Positions 25,144-33,599 are shown, numbered from the stretch's first letter. The stretch is 64,000 nt of DNA from Fimousia sp036311565 (GCA_036311565.1 JAXJPR010000003.1:1-64000); one strand, 5' to 3'. Made by a program: numbers and translations. The notes: generated from the letters alone by a model not told the origin.

Positions 25144-25584
25144 TTGAAATTTATTTTTGTAAGTACCAATAATACCTGCCGCAGTTTTATGGCAGAAGTT
25201 GTACTGCGCCATAAAGTGGAGGAAGAGGGACTGGACTGTGTTGAAGTTTGTTCCCGTGGACTGGTTGTATTATTTGAAGAGCCAGTACATACAAGAGCAG
25301 CAGATATTGTACGAAAACATGGGTATACAATTTATGATTTTCTATCCGCTCAGTTAGAGCAGAAAGAAATTACAGAAGATACCATTATCATTACAATGAC
25401 AGAAGATCAAAAGAAAAAAGTTATGGATAATTATGAAGGATTTCAAGAGGTAGTCACTATTTATGAATATGCAGGTGAGATTGGTGATATTAAGGATCCT
25501 TATGGTAAAAGTCAGGAAGAATACGAATGTTGCTTTTTACAAATACAGCAGCTTGTAGATAAAATATGGAAAACAAAATTTTAA
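25144..25584 (+). CDS. low-molecular-weight phosphatase homologue lacking the catalytic cysteine
   Basis: 146 residues, TTG start five bases after AAAGGAGGG. LMW phosphatases use a P-loop CxGNTCRS, in which the first Cys attacks phosphate. Here the loop reads FVSTNNTCRSFMAE: codon AGT (Ser7) replaces Cys, Asn replaces Gly, and Phe replaces the usual Pro. The second Cys (C12), the Arg and Ser of the loop, and the acid motif DPYG are kept. Context between sua5 and rpiB matches ywlE, an arginine phosphatase in Bacillus. The fold is probably preserved but ordinary cysteine-phosphate catalysis should be lost, so a binding role or altered chemistry is likely. Confidence 0.8.
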   Translation: MKFIFVSTNNTCRSFMAEVVLRHKVEEEGLDCVEVCSRGLVVLFEEPVHTRAADIVRKHGYTIYDFLSAQLEQKEITEDTIIITMTEDQKKKVMDNYEGFQEVVTIYEYAGEIGDIKDPYGKSQEEYECCFLQIQQLVDKIWKTKF

Positions 25585-25607
25585 CATCATTGCAGGAGGA
25601 AGAAGAT

Positions 25608-26036
25608 ATGATAGCAATTGGCTGTGATCACGGCGGATACGCATTAAAACGGGAAATTATGGCACATTTAGAGGAAAGAGGGCTGGAATATAAGGATTAT
25701 GGCTGTTATAGCGAAGAATCTGTTGATTATCCTATTTATGGAAAAGCAGTTGCTAATGCAGTTGCATCAGGTGAATGTGAAAATGGAATTATTATCTGCG
25801 GTACAGGAATTGGTATTTCTATTACTGCAAATAAAGTAAAAGGGATCCGGGCAGCTCTTTGTGGCGATTGCTTTAGTGCACAGGCAACAAGAGAGCATAA
25901 CAATGCCAATATTCTTGCATTAGGTGCAAGAGTAACTGGTCCTGGACTGGCAATTAAGATTGTGGATACATTCTTAGATACACCATTTTCTAATGATGAA
26001 AGACATGTAAGAAGAATTCAGATGATTGAAGGTTAA
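25608..26036 (+). CDS. rpiB: ribose-5-phosphate isomerase B
   Basis: 143 residues. It starts MIAIGCDHGGYALKREI and has GIIICGTGIGISITANKVKG with the catalytic Cys, and REHNNANILALGARV. ATG 25608 follows CAGGAGG; an in-frame ATG at 25566 overlaps the upstream gene and lacks a ribosome site. RpiB may act on ribose- or allose-type phosphates; rpiA at 15690 covers the same pentose reaction. Confidence 0.93.
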   Translation: MIAIGCDHGGYALKREIMAHLEERGLEYKDYGCYSEESVDYPIYGKAVANAVASGECENGIIICGTGIGISITANKVKGIRAALCGDCFSAQATREHNNANILALGARVTGPGLAIKIVDTFLDTPFSNDERHVRRIQMIEG

Positions 26037-26058
26037 GTAAATGGATTTATGAGAGAAG

Positions 26059-26085
26059 CCAGGGGCTGTTATGCCTCTGGTTTTT
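26059..26085 (+). terminator. terminator after rpiB
   Basis: CCAGGGGC (26059-26066) pairs with GCCTCTGG (26073-26080) with one G:U, followed by TTTTT. Confidence 0.8.
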
Positions 26086-26141
26086 CCCATTTGTGAGAAT
26101 GAATACAAAAAACAAAAATTTTTTGAAAAATAGAAATATTA

Positions 26142-26171
26142 TTGAGAATACGTAGCCATATATGCTATAGT
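26142..26171 (+). promoter_or_regulatory. promoter of the xpt operon
   Basis: TTGAGA (26142-26147) and TATAGT (26166-26171) with an 18-base spacer. I searched the leader for a purine riboswitch and did not see one. Confidence 0.5.
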
Positions 26172-26225
26172 AAAGAAAATAAAAATCTGTATTAGAAATG
26201 GACGAAAGGTAAGGAGCAGTAGGAC

Positions 26226-26810
26226 ATGCAATTATTAAAAGACAGAATTAGAAAAGACGGTGTGATTAAACAGGGAAACGTCTTAAAAGTAGATAGTTTT
26301 TTAAACCATCAGATGGATATCGGATTATTTCAGGAAATAGGGAAAGAGTTTAAACGTAGATTTGAAGGAGAAGAAATCAATAAGATTCTGACTATTGAAG
26401 CATCAGGAATTGGAATTGCATGTGTGGTAGCGCAGGAATTTGGCGTTCCAGTTTTATTTGCGAAAAAATCAAAAACAAAAAATATCAGTGGTGAAGTATA
26501 TACCAGCAAAGTAGAATCTTTTACTCATGGAAGAGTTTATGACATTATTGTTTCTAAGGATTTTCTTGGAGAAGGAGATAAAGTATTATTAATCGATGAT
26601 TTTCTTGCTAATGGAAAAGCATTGGAAGGTCTGGCAGCATTGGTAGAAGATTCTGGAGCAGAATTAGTTGGTGCTGGAATTGTTATTGAAAAAGGTTTTC
26701 AGATTGGCGGAAAACTGATTCGTGACAGAGGAATTCATTTAGAATCTCTGGCCATTGTAGATGACATGGACTGGAGAAGTGGAAAAATCGTATTCCGCGG
26801 AGAAGAGTAA
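26226..26810 (+). CDS. xpt: xanthine phosphoribosyltransferase
   Basis: 194 residues. It begins MQLLKDRIRKDGVIKQGNVL and carries the PRPP-binding loop LLIDDFLANGKALEGL (about 120-135), both typical of Xpt, which salvages xanthine to XMP. TAAGGAGCAG lies 5' of ATG 26226. It forms a two-gene operon with the thioesterase downstream. Confidence 0.93.
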   Translation: MQLLKDRIRKDGVIKQGNVLKVDSFLNHQMDIGLFQEIGKEFKRRFEGEEINKILTIEASGIGIACVVAQEFGVPVLFAKKSKTKNISGEVYTSKVESFTHGRVYDIIVSKDFLGEGDKVLLIDDFLANGKALEGLAALVEDSGAELVGAGIVIEKGFQIGGKLIRDRGIHLESLAIVDDMDWRSGKIVFRGEE

Positions 26811-26812
26811 TT

Positions 26813-27241
26813 ATGGGCGATGAAAGATTAAACTTTGAACCCAAAAAACAAATTGGTCATGCCCAGGATATGGGAATGCAGATCCTGGAAGCTTCAGAAG
26901 GACGAGCCGTTGGTTATATGAAGATTGAAGAACGGATGCTGAATCCTTATGGAGCCATTCATGGAGGTGTGTTATTTTCGCTGGCCGATACGGTAGGAGG
27001 AACTGCAGCCCTTAGCCGAGGGTTTTATATTGTAACTTCCACTGGAACGATTAACTATCTGCGTGGTACCAGAGCTTCAAGAGAGATCACAGCAATTGCA
27101 ACGGAAGTAAAGCCTGGAAAGACATTGAGTATTTATGATGTTGAAATGAAAGATGAACATGGGCGTTTGGTGGCAAAGGCAGTGATGACGTATTATAGCA
27201 TTGGTGTACCGACGGAAAAAGACGATAAAATTGATTATTAA
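26813..27241 (+). CDS. PaaI-family hotdog thioesterase
   Basis: 142 residues. The hotdog-fold core NPYGAIHGGVLFSLADTVGG carries the catalytic HGG and downstream acidic residue, as in PaaI/YbgC-type acyl-CoA thioesterases. It starts two bases after the xpt stop with only a weak ribosome site, implying coupling. The substrate acyl-CoA is unknown and no link to purine salvage is evident. Confidence 0.85.
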   Translation: MGDERLNFEPKKQIGHAQDMGMQILEASEGRAVGYMKIEERMLNPYGAIHGGVLFSLADTVGGTAALSRGFYIVTSTGTINYLRGTRASREITAIATEVKPGKTLSIYDVEMKDEHGRLVAKAVMTYYSIGVPTEKDDKIDY

Positions 27242-27255
27242 TCTGTGAGATATTT

Positions 27256-27297
27256 AAGAAGGAACTTTTATTATAACCAAAGCTCCTTCTTTTTTTA
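27256..27297 (+). terminator. terminator of the xpt operon
   Basis: AAGAAGGA and GCTCCTTCTT frame a loop, followed by a long T run. Confidence 0.8.
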
Positions 27298-27326
27298 TGA
27301 AAAAATATAAAAATTTTTTATTTTTA

Positions 27327-27352
27327 TGTCACAAATTTTATTTTCATACGTT
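27327..27352 (+). promoter_or_regulatory. candidate ECF sigma promoter of the sigma gene
   Basis: TGTCAC (27327-27332), a 16-base spacer, and CGTT (27349-27352). The same elements with identical spacing recur at 28823-28848 and the flanking bases match further (TGTCACAA, ATACGTT). ECF promoters commonly have this shape with a CGT-type -10, so this is probably the autoregulated promoter of the downstream sigma factor. Confidence 0.65.
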
Positions 27353-27443
27353 CTTATAGATAGATGTAAAAGATCAGCATTTACAAAATTATGGTGTTCA
27401 TCATAAAAAAGATAAAAAATAGAGGAATAAAGAGGTGATAGAT

Positions 27444-28097
27444 ATGCTTTCCTATTTGTTACTCTTGCAGACAAATGAAAAGAAAGAAAAATTTATTTTA
27501 TTATATAAATGTTATAAAGATTATCTATATCATGTGGCCTACCATATGGTAAAAGAGGAAGAGAGAGCAGAGGATATGGTCCATGAGACTTTTTTGACTT
27601 TGATTTCACATATGGATGGAATTGATGAAGAAACTTATAATGTTTTAAAAGAATTTTTAAAAGAGAAGAAAAAACAGAAAAATATTATGTTATTCCAATA
27701 TTCAGAAAAAAAGAGGAATAAATCTTGTCACAGAACATGGAATTATATTGTTACTATATTAAAGAATAAAATATATGATGATTTCCGCAGAACCAATCGA
27801 AAACAAGAAGTTGTTTTTGACGATAATGTGATTCAGAATGGTAATTTTCATAACGATAATCTTGAGCAAAAGATCATTAAAAAAGAAGAAGGAGATGGAT
27901 TAGTAAAATGTATGAAGCAGCTGCCATATCCTTATAAAGAAGTATTATATCTTCAGTATTATAATGGATTATCATCCATGGAAATCGGAAACATTCTCGG
28001 GAAAACATCAGATAACATCAGACAAATTTCAAAAAGGGCCAGAGATAAGTTAAAAAATCTAATGATGGAAGGAGGATATGTTACAAATGACGGATGA
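27444..28097 (+). CDS. ECF-like RNA polymerase sigma factor
   Basis: 217 residues. Region 2 covers about 15-90 (YKDYLYHVAYHMVKEEERA, with EDMVHETFL) and region 4 about 160-210 (YKEVLYLQYYNGLSSMEIG, then a recognition helix with SDNIRQISKRARDKL). A longer than usual charged linker separates them. ATG 27444 is placed well after AGAGGTGAT; the in-frame GTG at 27435 is inside that site. It overlaps the following DUF4367 membrane protein, the usual sigma/anti-sigma arrangement. The inducing signal is unknown. Confidence 0.88.
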   Translation: MLSYLLLLQTNEKKEKFILLYKCYKDYLYHVAYHMVKEEERAEDMVHETFLTLISHMDGIDEETYNVLKEFLKEKKKQKNIMLFQYSEKKRNKSCHRTWNYIVTILKNKIYDDFRRTNRKQEVVFDDNVIQNGNFHNDNLEQKIIKKEEGDGLVKCMKQLPYPYKEVLYLQYYNGLSSMEIGNILGKTSDNIRQISKRARDKLKNLMMEGGYVTNDG

Positions 28098-28779
28098 ACA
28101 ATTAAAACGGGCAGTTAAAATGGCCTGTGAAGAAGAAATAAAAGACATGGAAGAATCTGTAAATTCAAAAGGTTTACATAAATTTTCCCAACATTTTTGC
28201 CGGAGGATGAAGGAACTTATGAATACTCATTTTAAATATGAAAAATCAGAAAGACTGCAAACTGGAAAAAGAAAACATCTGAAACTTCGATACGCCTTGA
28301 TTACAGTGCTTTTGCTGGTATTATGTACATCATCCGTAGTAGCCGTGGAACCGATCCGGGAAAAAATGAAAGATTTGATTTATACGGTATTTCCAAACTA
28401 TATAGAAATCGAAAATGAGGAAACATCTGTCGATGCAGATGGAGAAATAATCTGGAAAGAACCGACTGAGATACCGGAGGGGTATGAAAAAGCGCAGGAA
28501 GAAAAAGATGATTTATTAGGACAGTGTTTTATTACCTGGACCAATGAAGAAGGAAATGTACTGACCTATATTCAGGGAGATGCAGACAGTGTGACTCTTG
28601 CATTGTCATCTGATGGAGAAAAACCAGAGGAAATTACAATTGACGGGAAAAAAGCCCAATATGCAATCGATGAGAACGGATCCGCCAGTCTCTTTTTTGA
28701 GGATGGAAACATCATCTATGCGATTCAGGGAAGGGCCGAAAAAGAAGAACTGATCAAAATGGCAGAAAGCATTCAATAA
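28087..28779 (+). CDS. membrane-anchored DUF4367 protein, probable anti-sigma partner
   Basis: About 230 residues. A cytoplasmic N-terminal helical part (about 1-65) is followed by one transmembrane helix (ALITVLLLVLCTSSVVAV, about 71-88) and an external domain resembling DUF4367 (EPTEIPEGYEKAQ, ITWTNEEGNVLTY, IDGKKAQYAIDENG). In Clostridia such proteins follow ECF genes and are thought to hold the sigma factor at the membrane. GGAGG (28071-28075) is too close to ATG 28078, so ATG 28087 is preferred. It overlaps the sigma gene by 11 bases. Confidence 0.78.
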   Translation: MTDEQLKRAVKMACEEEIKDMEESVNSKGLHKFSQHFCRRMKELMNTHFKYEKSERLQTGKRKHLKLRYALITVLLLVLCTSSVVAVEPIREKMKDLIYTVFPNYIEIENEETSVDADGEIIWKEPTEIPEGYEKAQEEKDDLLGQCFITWTNEEGNVLTYIQGDADSVTLALSSDGEKPEEITIDGKKAQYAIDENGSASLFFEDGNIIYAIQGRAEKEELIKMAESIQ

Positions 28780-28822
28780 AATTAAGAAAGTACTATTTTT
28801 TGAAAAAATTTTCCTGGATTTG

Positions 28823-28848
28823 TGTCACAATTTTATCATTGATACGTT
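28823..28848 (+). promoter_or_regulatory. second copy of the ECF promoter motif
   Basis: TGTCAC (28823-28828), 16 bases, CGTT (28845-28848), matching the motif at 27327. It points towards 28850-28985, which ends in a terminator and has no convincing gene. Confidence 0.55.
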
Positions 28849-28855
28849 TTATATT

Positions 28856-28985
28856 ATGAATGGGATTTCATTGAAGGCCCTAGGGGATGTATTTTTTATA
28901 AACTCTTCAAAAACATTAGAAACAACTGTTTTTATGGAGAGTAAAAATAACAGACAGGAATCAAAATATCCTGTCTGTTATTTCT
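28856..28985 (+). ncRNA. possible short ECF-dependent transcript
   Basis: A transcript starting about eight bases after CGTT and ending at the terminator at 28946-28985 would be about 130 nucleotides. An in-frame reading through the hairpin to 29068 exists (from ATG 28857) but has no ribosome site and spans the terminator. Whether this is a small RNA, a degenerated gene or a leader is unknown. Confidence 0.3.
28946..28985 (+). terminator. terminator between the sigma locus and the ATP synthase operon
   Basis: AATAACAGACAGGA (28946-28959) pairs perfectly with TCCTGTCTGTTATT (28969-28982), with T residues after it. The remaining 28986-29264 holds only a probable atp promoter (TATAAT at 29170-29175 with weak TGGATA 17 bases upstream). 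Confidence 0.8.
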
Positions 28986-29264
28986 ATACAAATATTTTTG
29001 GAAATAGAAAAGTTAATTACCAGAGCAAGGAGCTGAGCTTTCAGTTTAATGAAGCGGGCGAAAAATAATCAATAATAATTGACTATAAAAAATGAAGGGA
29101 ATTCAATTGAACGCTCTTCCTTTTTTGCATAGGCGTAAAATTACAGTGGATATATTTTTGTATAAATGTTATAATATGAAAATGAGGAACAAATGAGAAA
29201 ATGGTAAAAATCATAAAGAACCTCTCTATTATGTGGGTGAATACTTCCGAAAAGGAGGAGCATG

Positions 29265-29507
29265 ATGAAGAAGAATCATACAGTATTAAAAACGTTATCA
29301 TTGGTGACTCAGCTAGGGATTACCATGCTTACGTCTATTTTTCTGTGTATGTTTATCGGGCTCTGGCTAGATGAGAAGTTTTCGACCCATTTTTTTATTC
29401 CTTTTTTACTATTAGGAGTAGCCGGAGGTTTCCGGGGGATCTATACTCTGGTAAAAAATGCTAATGAAGATGAAAAGGAGTCTGACAATGATGAAAAGAA
29501 AGCTTAG
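29265..29507 (+). CDS. atpZ: AtpZ/AtpI-family protein
   Basis: 80-81 residues with two transmembrane helices (about 15-35 and 45-62) and an acidic tail. AAGGAGG is six bases before ATG 29265 and three before ATG 29262, so the second start is preferred. As first gene of the ATP synthase operon before subunit I, it matches AtpZ, a small protein thought to act with AtpI in c-ring assembly or divalent-cation transport. Confidence 0.78.
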   Translation: MKKNHTVLKTLSLVTQLGITMLTSIFLCMFIGLWLDEKFSTHFFIPFLLLGVAGGFRGIYTLVKNANEDEKESDNDEKKA

Positions 29508-29892
29508 AGAAATGAACGAGACCCTTTTGGATCTGGTGATTGGAATCATAATCTTTGGAGTGGCAGCCGGGATTTTGGGTATGATAATAACAAAGGGAAA
29601 CATCTGCTATCTACTAGGAGTGATTATGGGCGTATGTGTTTCTATTGGCATTACTTTTCATATGCTTTATTCCATTGATGGTGCCCTTGATATGGATTCA
29701 AAGACAGCCAATAGTTATATGACGAAACGGGCATTGTTTCGATTCCTTATGATGGCAGTTGTGGCAGTCATTGCAATTAAGGTTCATTTTTTATGTTTCC
29801 TGGGAGTCATTCTTGCATTGATGGGAATAAAAATATCCGCCCTTATGCAGCGGATCACAAATGATTATATTACAAAAAAAATATTAAAGTAA
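29488..29892 (+). CDS. atpI: ATP synthase subunit I
   Basis: 134 residues with four hydrophobic helices, as in AtpI, which aids c-ring assembly. ATG 29488 is eight bases after AAAGGAG; an in-frame ATG at 29458 has no ribosome site. It overlaps atpZ by 20 bases and is followed by atpB after 12 bases. Confidence 0.78.
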   Translation: MMKRKLREMNETLLDLVIGIIIFGVAAGILGMIITKGNICYLLGVIMGVCVSIGITFHMLYSIDGALDMDSKTANSYMTKRALFRFLMMAVVAVIAIKVHFLCFLGVILALMGIKISALMQRITNDYITKKILK

Positions 29893-29904
29893 GGAGGAGA
29901 TGCT

Positions 29905-30648
29905 ATGGGAAGTTTGATGACCAATTTGATTTCTGGACCAGGAAGTGCCTTAATGCTGGCAGAGAATGATGTAGACTTTATGGCTCATTATCTGGTTCCA
30001 ATCGATCTATTTGGTCAGCAGGTGTGGATTACCACGACCCATGTTACGACGTTCATTGTGGCAGTGACAATTCTTATTTTTGCACTGGCCGCACGGCATA
30101 GTATTATGAAAGACTATGATGTGCCCAATGGCTTCCAGAATTTTATTGAATTTCTGGTAGAAGCACTGGAAGGCATCGTAAAAGGAAGTATGGGACGTCA
30201 GGCAAAAAGCTTCGTCAATTATATTGGAACGATTATGTTATTCATTTTTCTTTCCAATATTTCAGGGCTGTTTGGTCTAAGACCACCGACTGCTGATTAT
30301 GGGACGACGCTGGCACTGGCATTGATCACATTTGTGCTGATTCAATACGGTGCATTTAAGACCAGTGGACTTGGGGTATTTACAGATTTATTCAAGCCCC
30401 TGCCATTCTTATTTCCAATCAATCTGATTGGTGAATTCGCAACACCATTATCCTTGTCATTGCGTTTGTTTGGTAACGTTATGGCTGGTACGGTAATGTT
30501 AGGATTATGGTATGGTCTGCTTCCTATTTTTGCAAAATTAGGGGTGCCGACATTTTTGCATGCATATTTTGATTTGTTTTCAGGAGCAATTCAGACATAT
30601 GTATTTGCCATGTTAAGTATGGTATATATTAGTGATAAGCGTAACTAA
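29905..30648 (+). CDS. atpB: F0 ATP synthase subunit a
   Basis: 247 residues and about six membrane helices. The block LSLRLFGNVMAG contains the essential arginine of the ion half-channels. It forms the stator side of ion translocation next to the c ring. AAGGAGG precedes ATG 29905. Confidence 0.95.
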   Translation: MGSLMTNLISGPGSALMLAENDVDFMAHYLVPIDLFGQQVWITTTHVTTFIVAVTILIFALAARHSIMKDYDVPNGFQNFIEFLVEALEGIVKGSMGRQAKSFVNYIGTIMLFIFLSNISGLFGLRPPTADYGTTLALALITFVLIQYGAFKTSGLGVFTDLFKPLPFLFPINLIGEFATPLSLSLRLFGNVMAGTVMLGLWYGLLPIFAKLGVPTFLHAYFDLFSGAIQTYVFAMLSMVYISDKRN

Positions 30649-30685
30649 TGCTTAATGAAAAGAATATTTAAGGAGGAATTTTACT

Positions 30686-30955
30686 ATGAGTAATATTACA
30701 AACGAAGGTTTAGTTTTAGCATGTTCAGCAATTGGAGCAGGTTTAGCATTAATCGCAGGTATCGGTCCTGGGGTTGGTCAGGGATACGCAGCGGGTCAGG
30801 GTGCTGCAGCTGTAGGACGTAATCCTGGAGCAAAGGGGGATATTACATCTACTATGCTTTTAGGCCAGGCAGTAGCAGAAACAACAGGTCTTTACGGATT
30901 GGTTATCGGCTTAATTTTATTATATGCAAACCCATTATACGCGAAATTAGGATAA
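30686..30955 (+). CDS. atpE: F0 ATP synthase subunit c with sodium-binding ligands
   Basis: 89 residues, a hairpin of two membrane helices with glycine repeats. The ligands known from the Ilyobacter tartaricus sodium c ring sit at the same positions: Q32 (GPGVGQGY), V63, E65, T67 and Y70 (QAVAETTGLY), with Thr for Ser at 66. This strongly suggests coupling to Na+ rather than only H+. The ring stoichiometry cannot be seen. Confidence 0.93.
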   Translation: MSNITNEGLVLACSAIGAGLALIAGIGPGVGQGYAAGQGAAAVGRNPGAKGDITSTMLLGQAVAETTGLYGLVIGLILLYANPLYAKLG

Positions 30956-30992
30956 GAGATAACATGATGACAATCCAGAAGGAGGCCAAATA

Positions 30993-31511
30993 ATGGATGG
31001 AAGAATTTTTGGCTTGGATTTACAGTTAGGCTTTGATGTCATTTTACAAGCCATCTGTGTACTGCTGTTATTCATGGCACTTTCTTATATTTTATTTGAA
31101 CCGGTAAAGAAAATTTTAAATGACCGCCGGGAAAGAATTATGAATGAGCAGGCAGCAGCAGCGGCAGACAAAGAAGAAGCCAGTAAGTTGCGAGCAGATT
31201 ATGAAAGTAAGCTAAAGAATATTAATAAAGAAGCTGATCAGATTCTTGCCGATGCCCGCAAAAAAGCGATGAAAAAAGAGGAAGAAATTGTTGCCGATGC
31301 AAAAGAAGAGGCGGCACGCATTATTTCCCGTGCCAATGCGGAAGTGGAATTAGAAAAGAAAAAAGTAAAGGATGAAGTAAAGACAGAGATGATTGCAATT
31401 GCATCTGCCATGGCGGCAAAAATCATTGCACAGTCTGTCGATGAGAAGAAACAGGCAGCTCTTATTGAAGAAACATTAAAAGAGATGGGTGATCAGACAT
31501 GGCTAAGCTAG
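30993..31511 (+). CDS. atpF: F0 ATP synthase subunit b
   Basis: 172 residues. One N-terminal membrane helix (about 12-32) is followed by a long charged helix rich in Ala/Glu/Lys, the peripheral stalk that joins subunit a to delta. It overlaps atpH by 13 bases. Confidence 0.95.
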   Translation: MDGRIFGLDLQLGFDVILQAICVLLLFMALSYILFEPVKKILNDRRERIMNEQAAAAADKEEASKLRADYESKLKNINKEADQILADARKKAMKKEEEIVADAKEEAARIISRANAEVELEKKKVKDEVKTEMIAIASAMAAKIIAQSVDEKKQAALIEETLKEMGDQTWLS

Positions 31512-32047
31512 TAAGCAAAACGTACGGTGATGCGTTGTTTGAGCTGGCTCTGGAGAAAGAAGATATTCCACAGATGAAGGAAGAGGTCCTGTCTGTAAAA
31601 CAAATTTTTGAAGAAAATGAAGAGCTTCTCAAATTACTCAATCATCCGAAGATCATGGGTGAAGAAAAGATTCAGATCATCGAAAAGATTTTTAAGGGAA
31701 AGGTCAGCGATGATATGACGGGATTTTTAACAATTATTGTAGGAAAAGGTCGTTATAATGAAATCTTGGATATTTTCACTTATATCGAAAGGCGTATCAA
31801 AGAATATGAAAAAATTGGTGTGGCGAAAGTTTCTACACCGATGAAGTTGACCAAAAAGCAAAAGGATGCAATTGTAAAGAGATTGCTGGAAATTACAGAG
31901 TATGAGTCATTTGAAGTAGAATATACCATAGATGAAAGTCTCATTGGAGGGATGGTAATCCGTATCGATGACCGTGTGGTTGACAGCAGTATTAAGACAA
32001 AGCTTGCAAATATGGCAAAGGCTTTGAATCAGATTCAGTTAAATTAA
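31499..32047 (+). CDS. atpH: F1 ATP synthase subunit delta
   Basis: 182 residues. It begins MAKLVSKTYGDALFELA and has the C-terminal block DESLIGGMVIRIDDRVVDSS, typical of delta, which ties the b stalk to the alpha3beta3 crown. Start overlaps atpF. Confidence 0.95.
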   Translation: MAKLVSKTYGDALFELALEKEDIPQMKEEVLSVKQIFEENEELLKLLNHPKIMGEEKIQIIEKIFKGKVSDDMTGFLTIIVGKGRYNEILDIFTYIERRIKEYEKIGVAKVSTPMKLTKKQKDAIVKRLLEITEYESFEVEYTIDESLIGGMVIRIDDRVVDSSIKTKLANMAKALNQIQLN

Positions 32048-32071
32048 TTATAGGAGGTGCAAAAAGGCTCC

Positions 32072-33580
32072 ATGAATTTAAGACCAGAAGAAATTAGCTC
32101 TGTGATCAAAGAGCAGATTAAGAATTATTCTACAAAATTAGAAACTTCTGATGTTGGAACTGTAATTCAGGTAGCTGATGGTATTGCCCGTATCCACGGT
32201 CTAGAAAGCGCAATGCAGGGAGAACTTCTCGAATTTCCAGGCGGCGTGTACGGAATGATCTTAAACCTGGAAGAAGATAATGTCGGTGCAGTATTATTAG
32301 GTGATAATAAAAACATTAATGAAGGAGACATCGTAAAGACAACTGGAAGGGTCGTAGAAGTTCCAGTTGGAGATGCCATGACAGGACGTGTTGTAAATGC
32401 ATTGGGACAGCCAATCGATGAAAAAGGACCAATCGAAACAACAAAAACAAGACCAATTGAGAGGGTAGCATCTGGGGTTATTTCCCGTAAAGCAGTAGAT
32501 ACCCCTCTTCAGACGGGAATTAAGGCTATTGATGCCATGGTTCCGATTGGACGTGGACAGCGTGAGTTAATTATCGGTGACCGTCAGACAGGAAAAACAG
32601 CCATTGCCATTGATACCATTATCAATCAGAAGGGGCAGGGCGTTCATTGTATTTATGTTGCAATCGGACAGAAAGCTTCAACCGTTGCCAATATCGTAAA
32701 AACATTAGAAGAATATGGTGCTATGGATTATACAACGATTGTAGCATCCACAGCAAGTGAATTAGCTCCATTACAATATATTGCGCCATATGCAGGATGT
32801 GCCATCGGAGAAGAATGGATGGAAAATGGAGAAGACGTATTGGTTATTTATGATGATTTAAGTAAACATGCGACTGCTTATCGTACCCTGTCCTTATTAC
32901 TTCGTCGTCCACCTGGACGTGAAGCTTATCCTGGGGATGTATTCTACTTACATTCCAGATTATTAGAACGTGCAGCAAGACTTTCTGATAAGTTAGGCGG
33001 AGGTTCCTTAACAGCTCTTCCAATTATTGAAACACAGGCTGGGGATGTGTCTGCATATATCCCTACAAACGTAATTTCTATCACAGACGGACAGATTTAC
33101 TTAGAAACAGAAATGTTCAATGCCGGTTTCCGTCCTGCAATCAATGCAGGGTTATCTGTATCCCGTGTAGGTGGTTCTGCTCAGATCAAAGCGATGAAAA
33201 AAATTGCAGGACCAATTCGTACAGACCTGGCTCAGTACCGTGAACTGGCAGCATTTGCACAGTTTGGATCTGAATTGGATGCAGATACCAAGGAACGTCT
33301 GGCACAGGGAGAACGTATTAAAGAAATCTTAAAACAGCCTCAGTATCAGCCAATGGCAGTAGAAAAACAGGTTGTTGTAATTTATGCCGCTACAAGAAAA
33401 TACTTACTGGATATTGAAGTAGCGGATGTATTAGATTTTGAAAAAGGTCTATTAGAGTTTATTGATACCAAATATCCTGAAATCTTTGCTTCTATCCGTG
33501 ATACAAAAGTAATTTCAGACGATACGGAAAAACTGATGATCAAGGCAATCGAAGAGTTCAAACAGGAATTTAAGAAGTAG
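32072..33580 (+). CDS. atpA: F1 ATP synthase subunit alpha
   Basis: 502 residues, starting MNLRPEEISSVIKEQI. The Walker A GDRQTGKT (about 169-176) and the non-catalytic site segment PAINAGLSVSRVGGSAQ are complete. A GTG at 32057 overlaps AGGAGG, so ATG 32072 is taken. Confidence 0.97.
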   Translation: MNLRPEEISSVIKEQIKNYSTKLETSDVGTVIQVADGIARIHGLESAMQGELLEFPGGVYGMILNLEEDNVGAVLLGDNKNINEGDIVKTTGRVVEVPVGDAMTGRVVNALGQPIDEKGPIETTKTRPIERVASGVISRKAVDTPLQTGIKAIDAMVPIGRGQRELIIGDRQTGKTAIAIDTIINQKGQGVHCIYVAIGQKASTVANIVKTLEEYGAMDYTTIVASTASELAPLQYIAPYAGCAIGEEWMENGEDVLVIYDDLSKHATAYRTLSLLLRRPPGREAYPGDVFYLHSRLLERAARLSDKLGGGSLTALPIIETQAGDVSAYIPTNVISITDGQIYLETEMFNAGFRPAINAGLSVSRVGGSAQIKAMKKIAGPIRTDLAQYRELAAFAQFGSELDADTKERLAQGERIKEILKQPQYQPMAVEKQVVVIYAATRKYLLDIEVADVLDFEKGLLEFIDTKYPEIFASIRDTKVISDDTEKLMIKAIEEFKQEFKK

Positions 33581-33599
33581 AAGGGATGTGACTTAAGGC

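Noticed and set aside
26100..26225. Purine riboswitch before xpt
   Set aside because: xpt genes often have one, but the conserved core and three-helix junction were not found in this leader.
28820..29068. 82-codon reading after the DUF4367 gene
   Set aside because: No ribosome site, its upstream part overlaps the ECF-like promoter, and it runs through a perfect terminator hairpin. Kept only as possible decay product of a gene.
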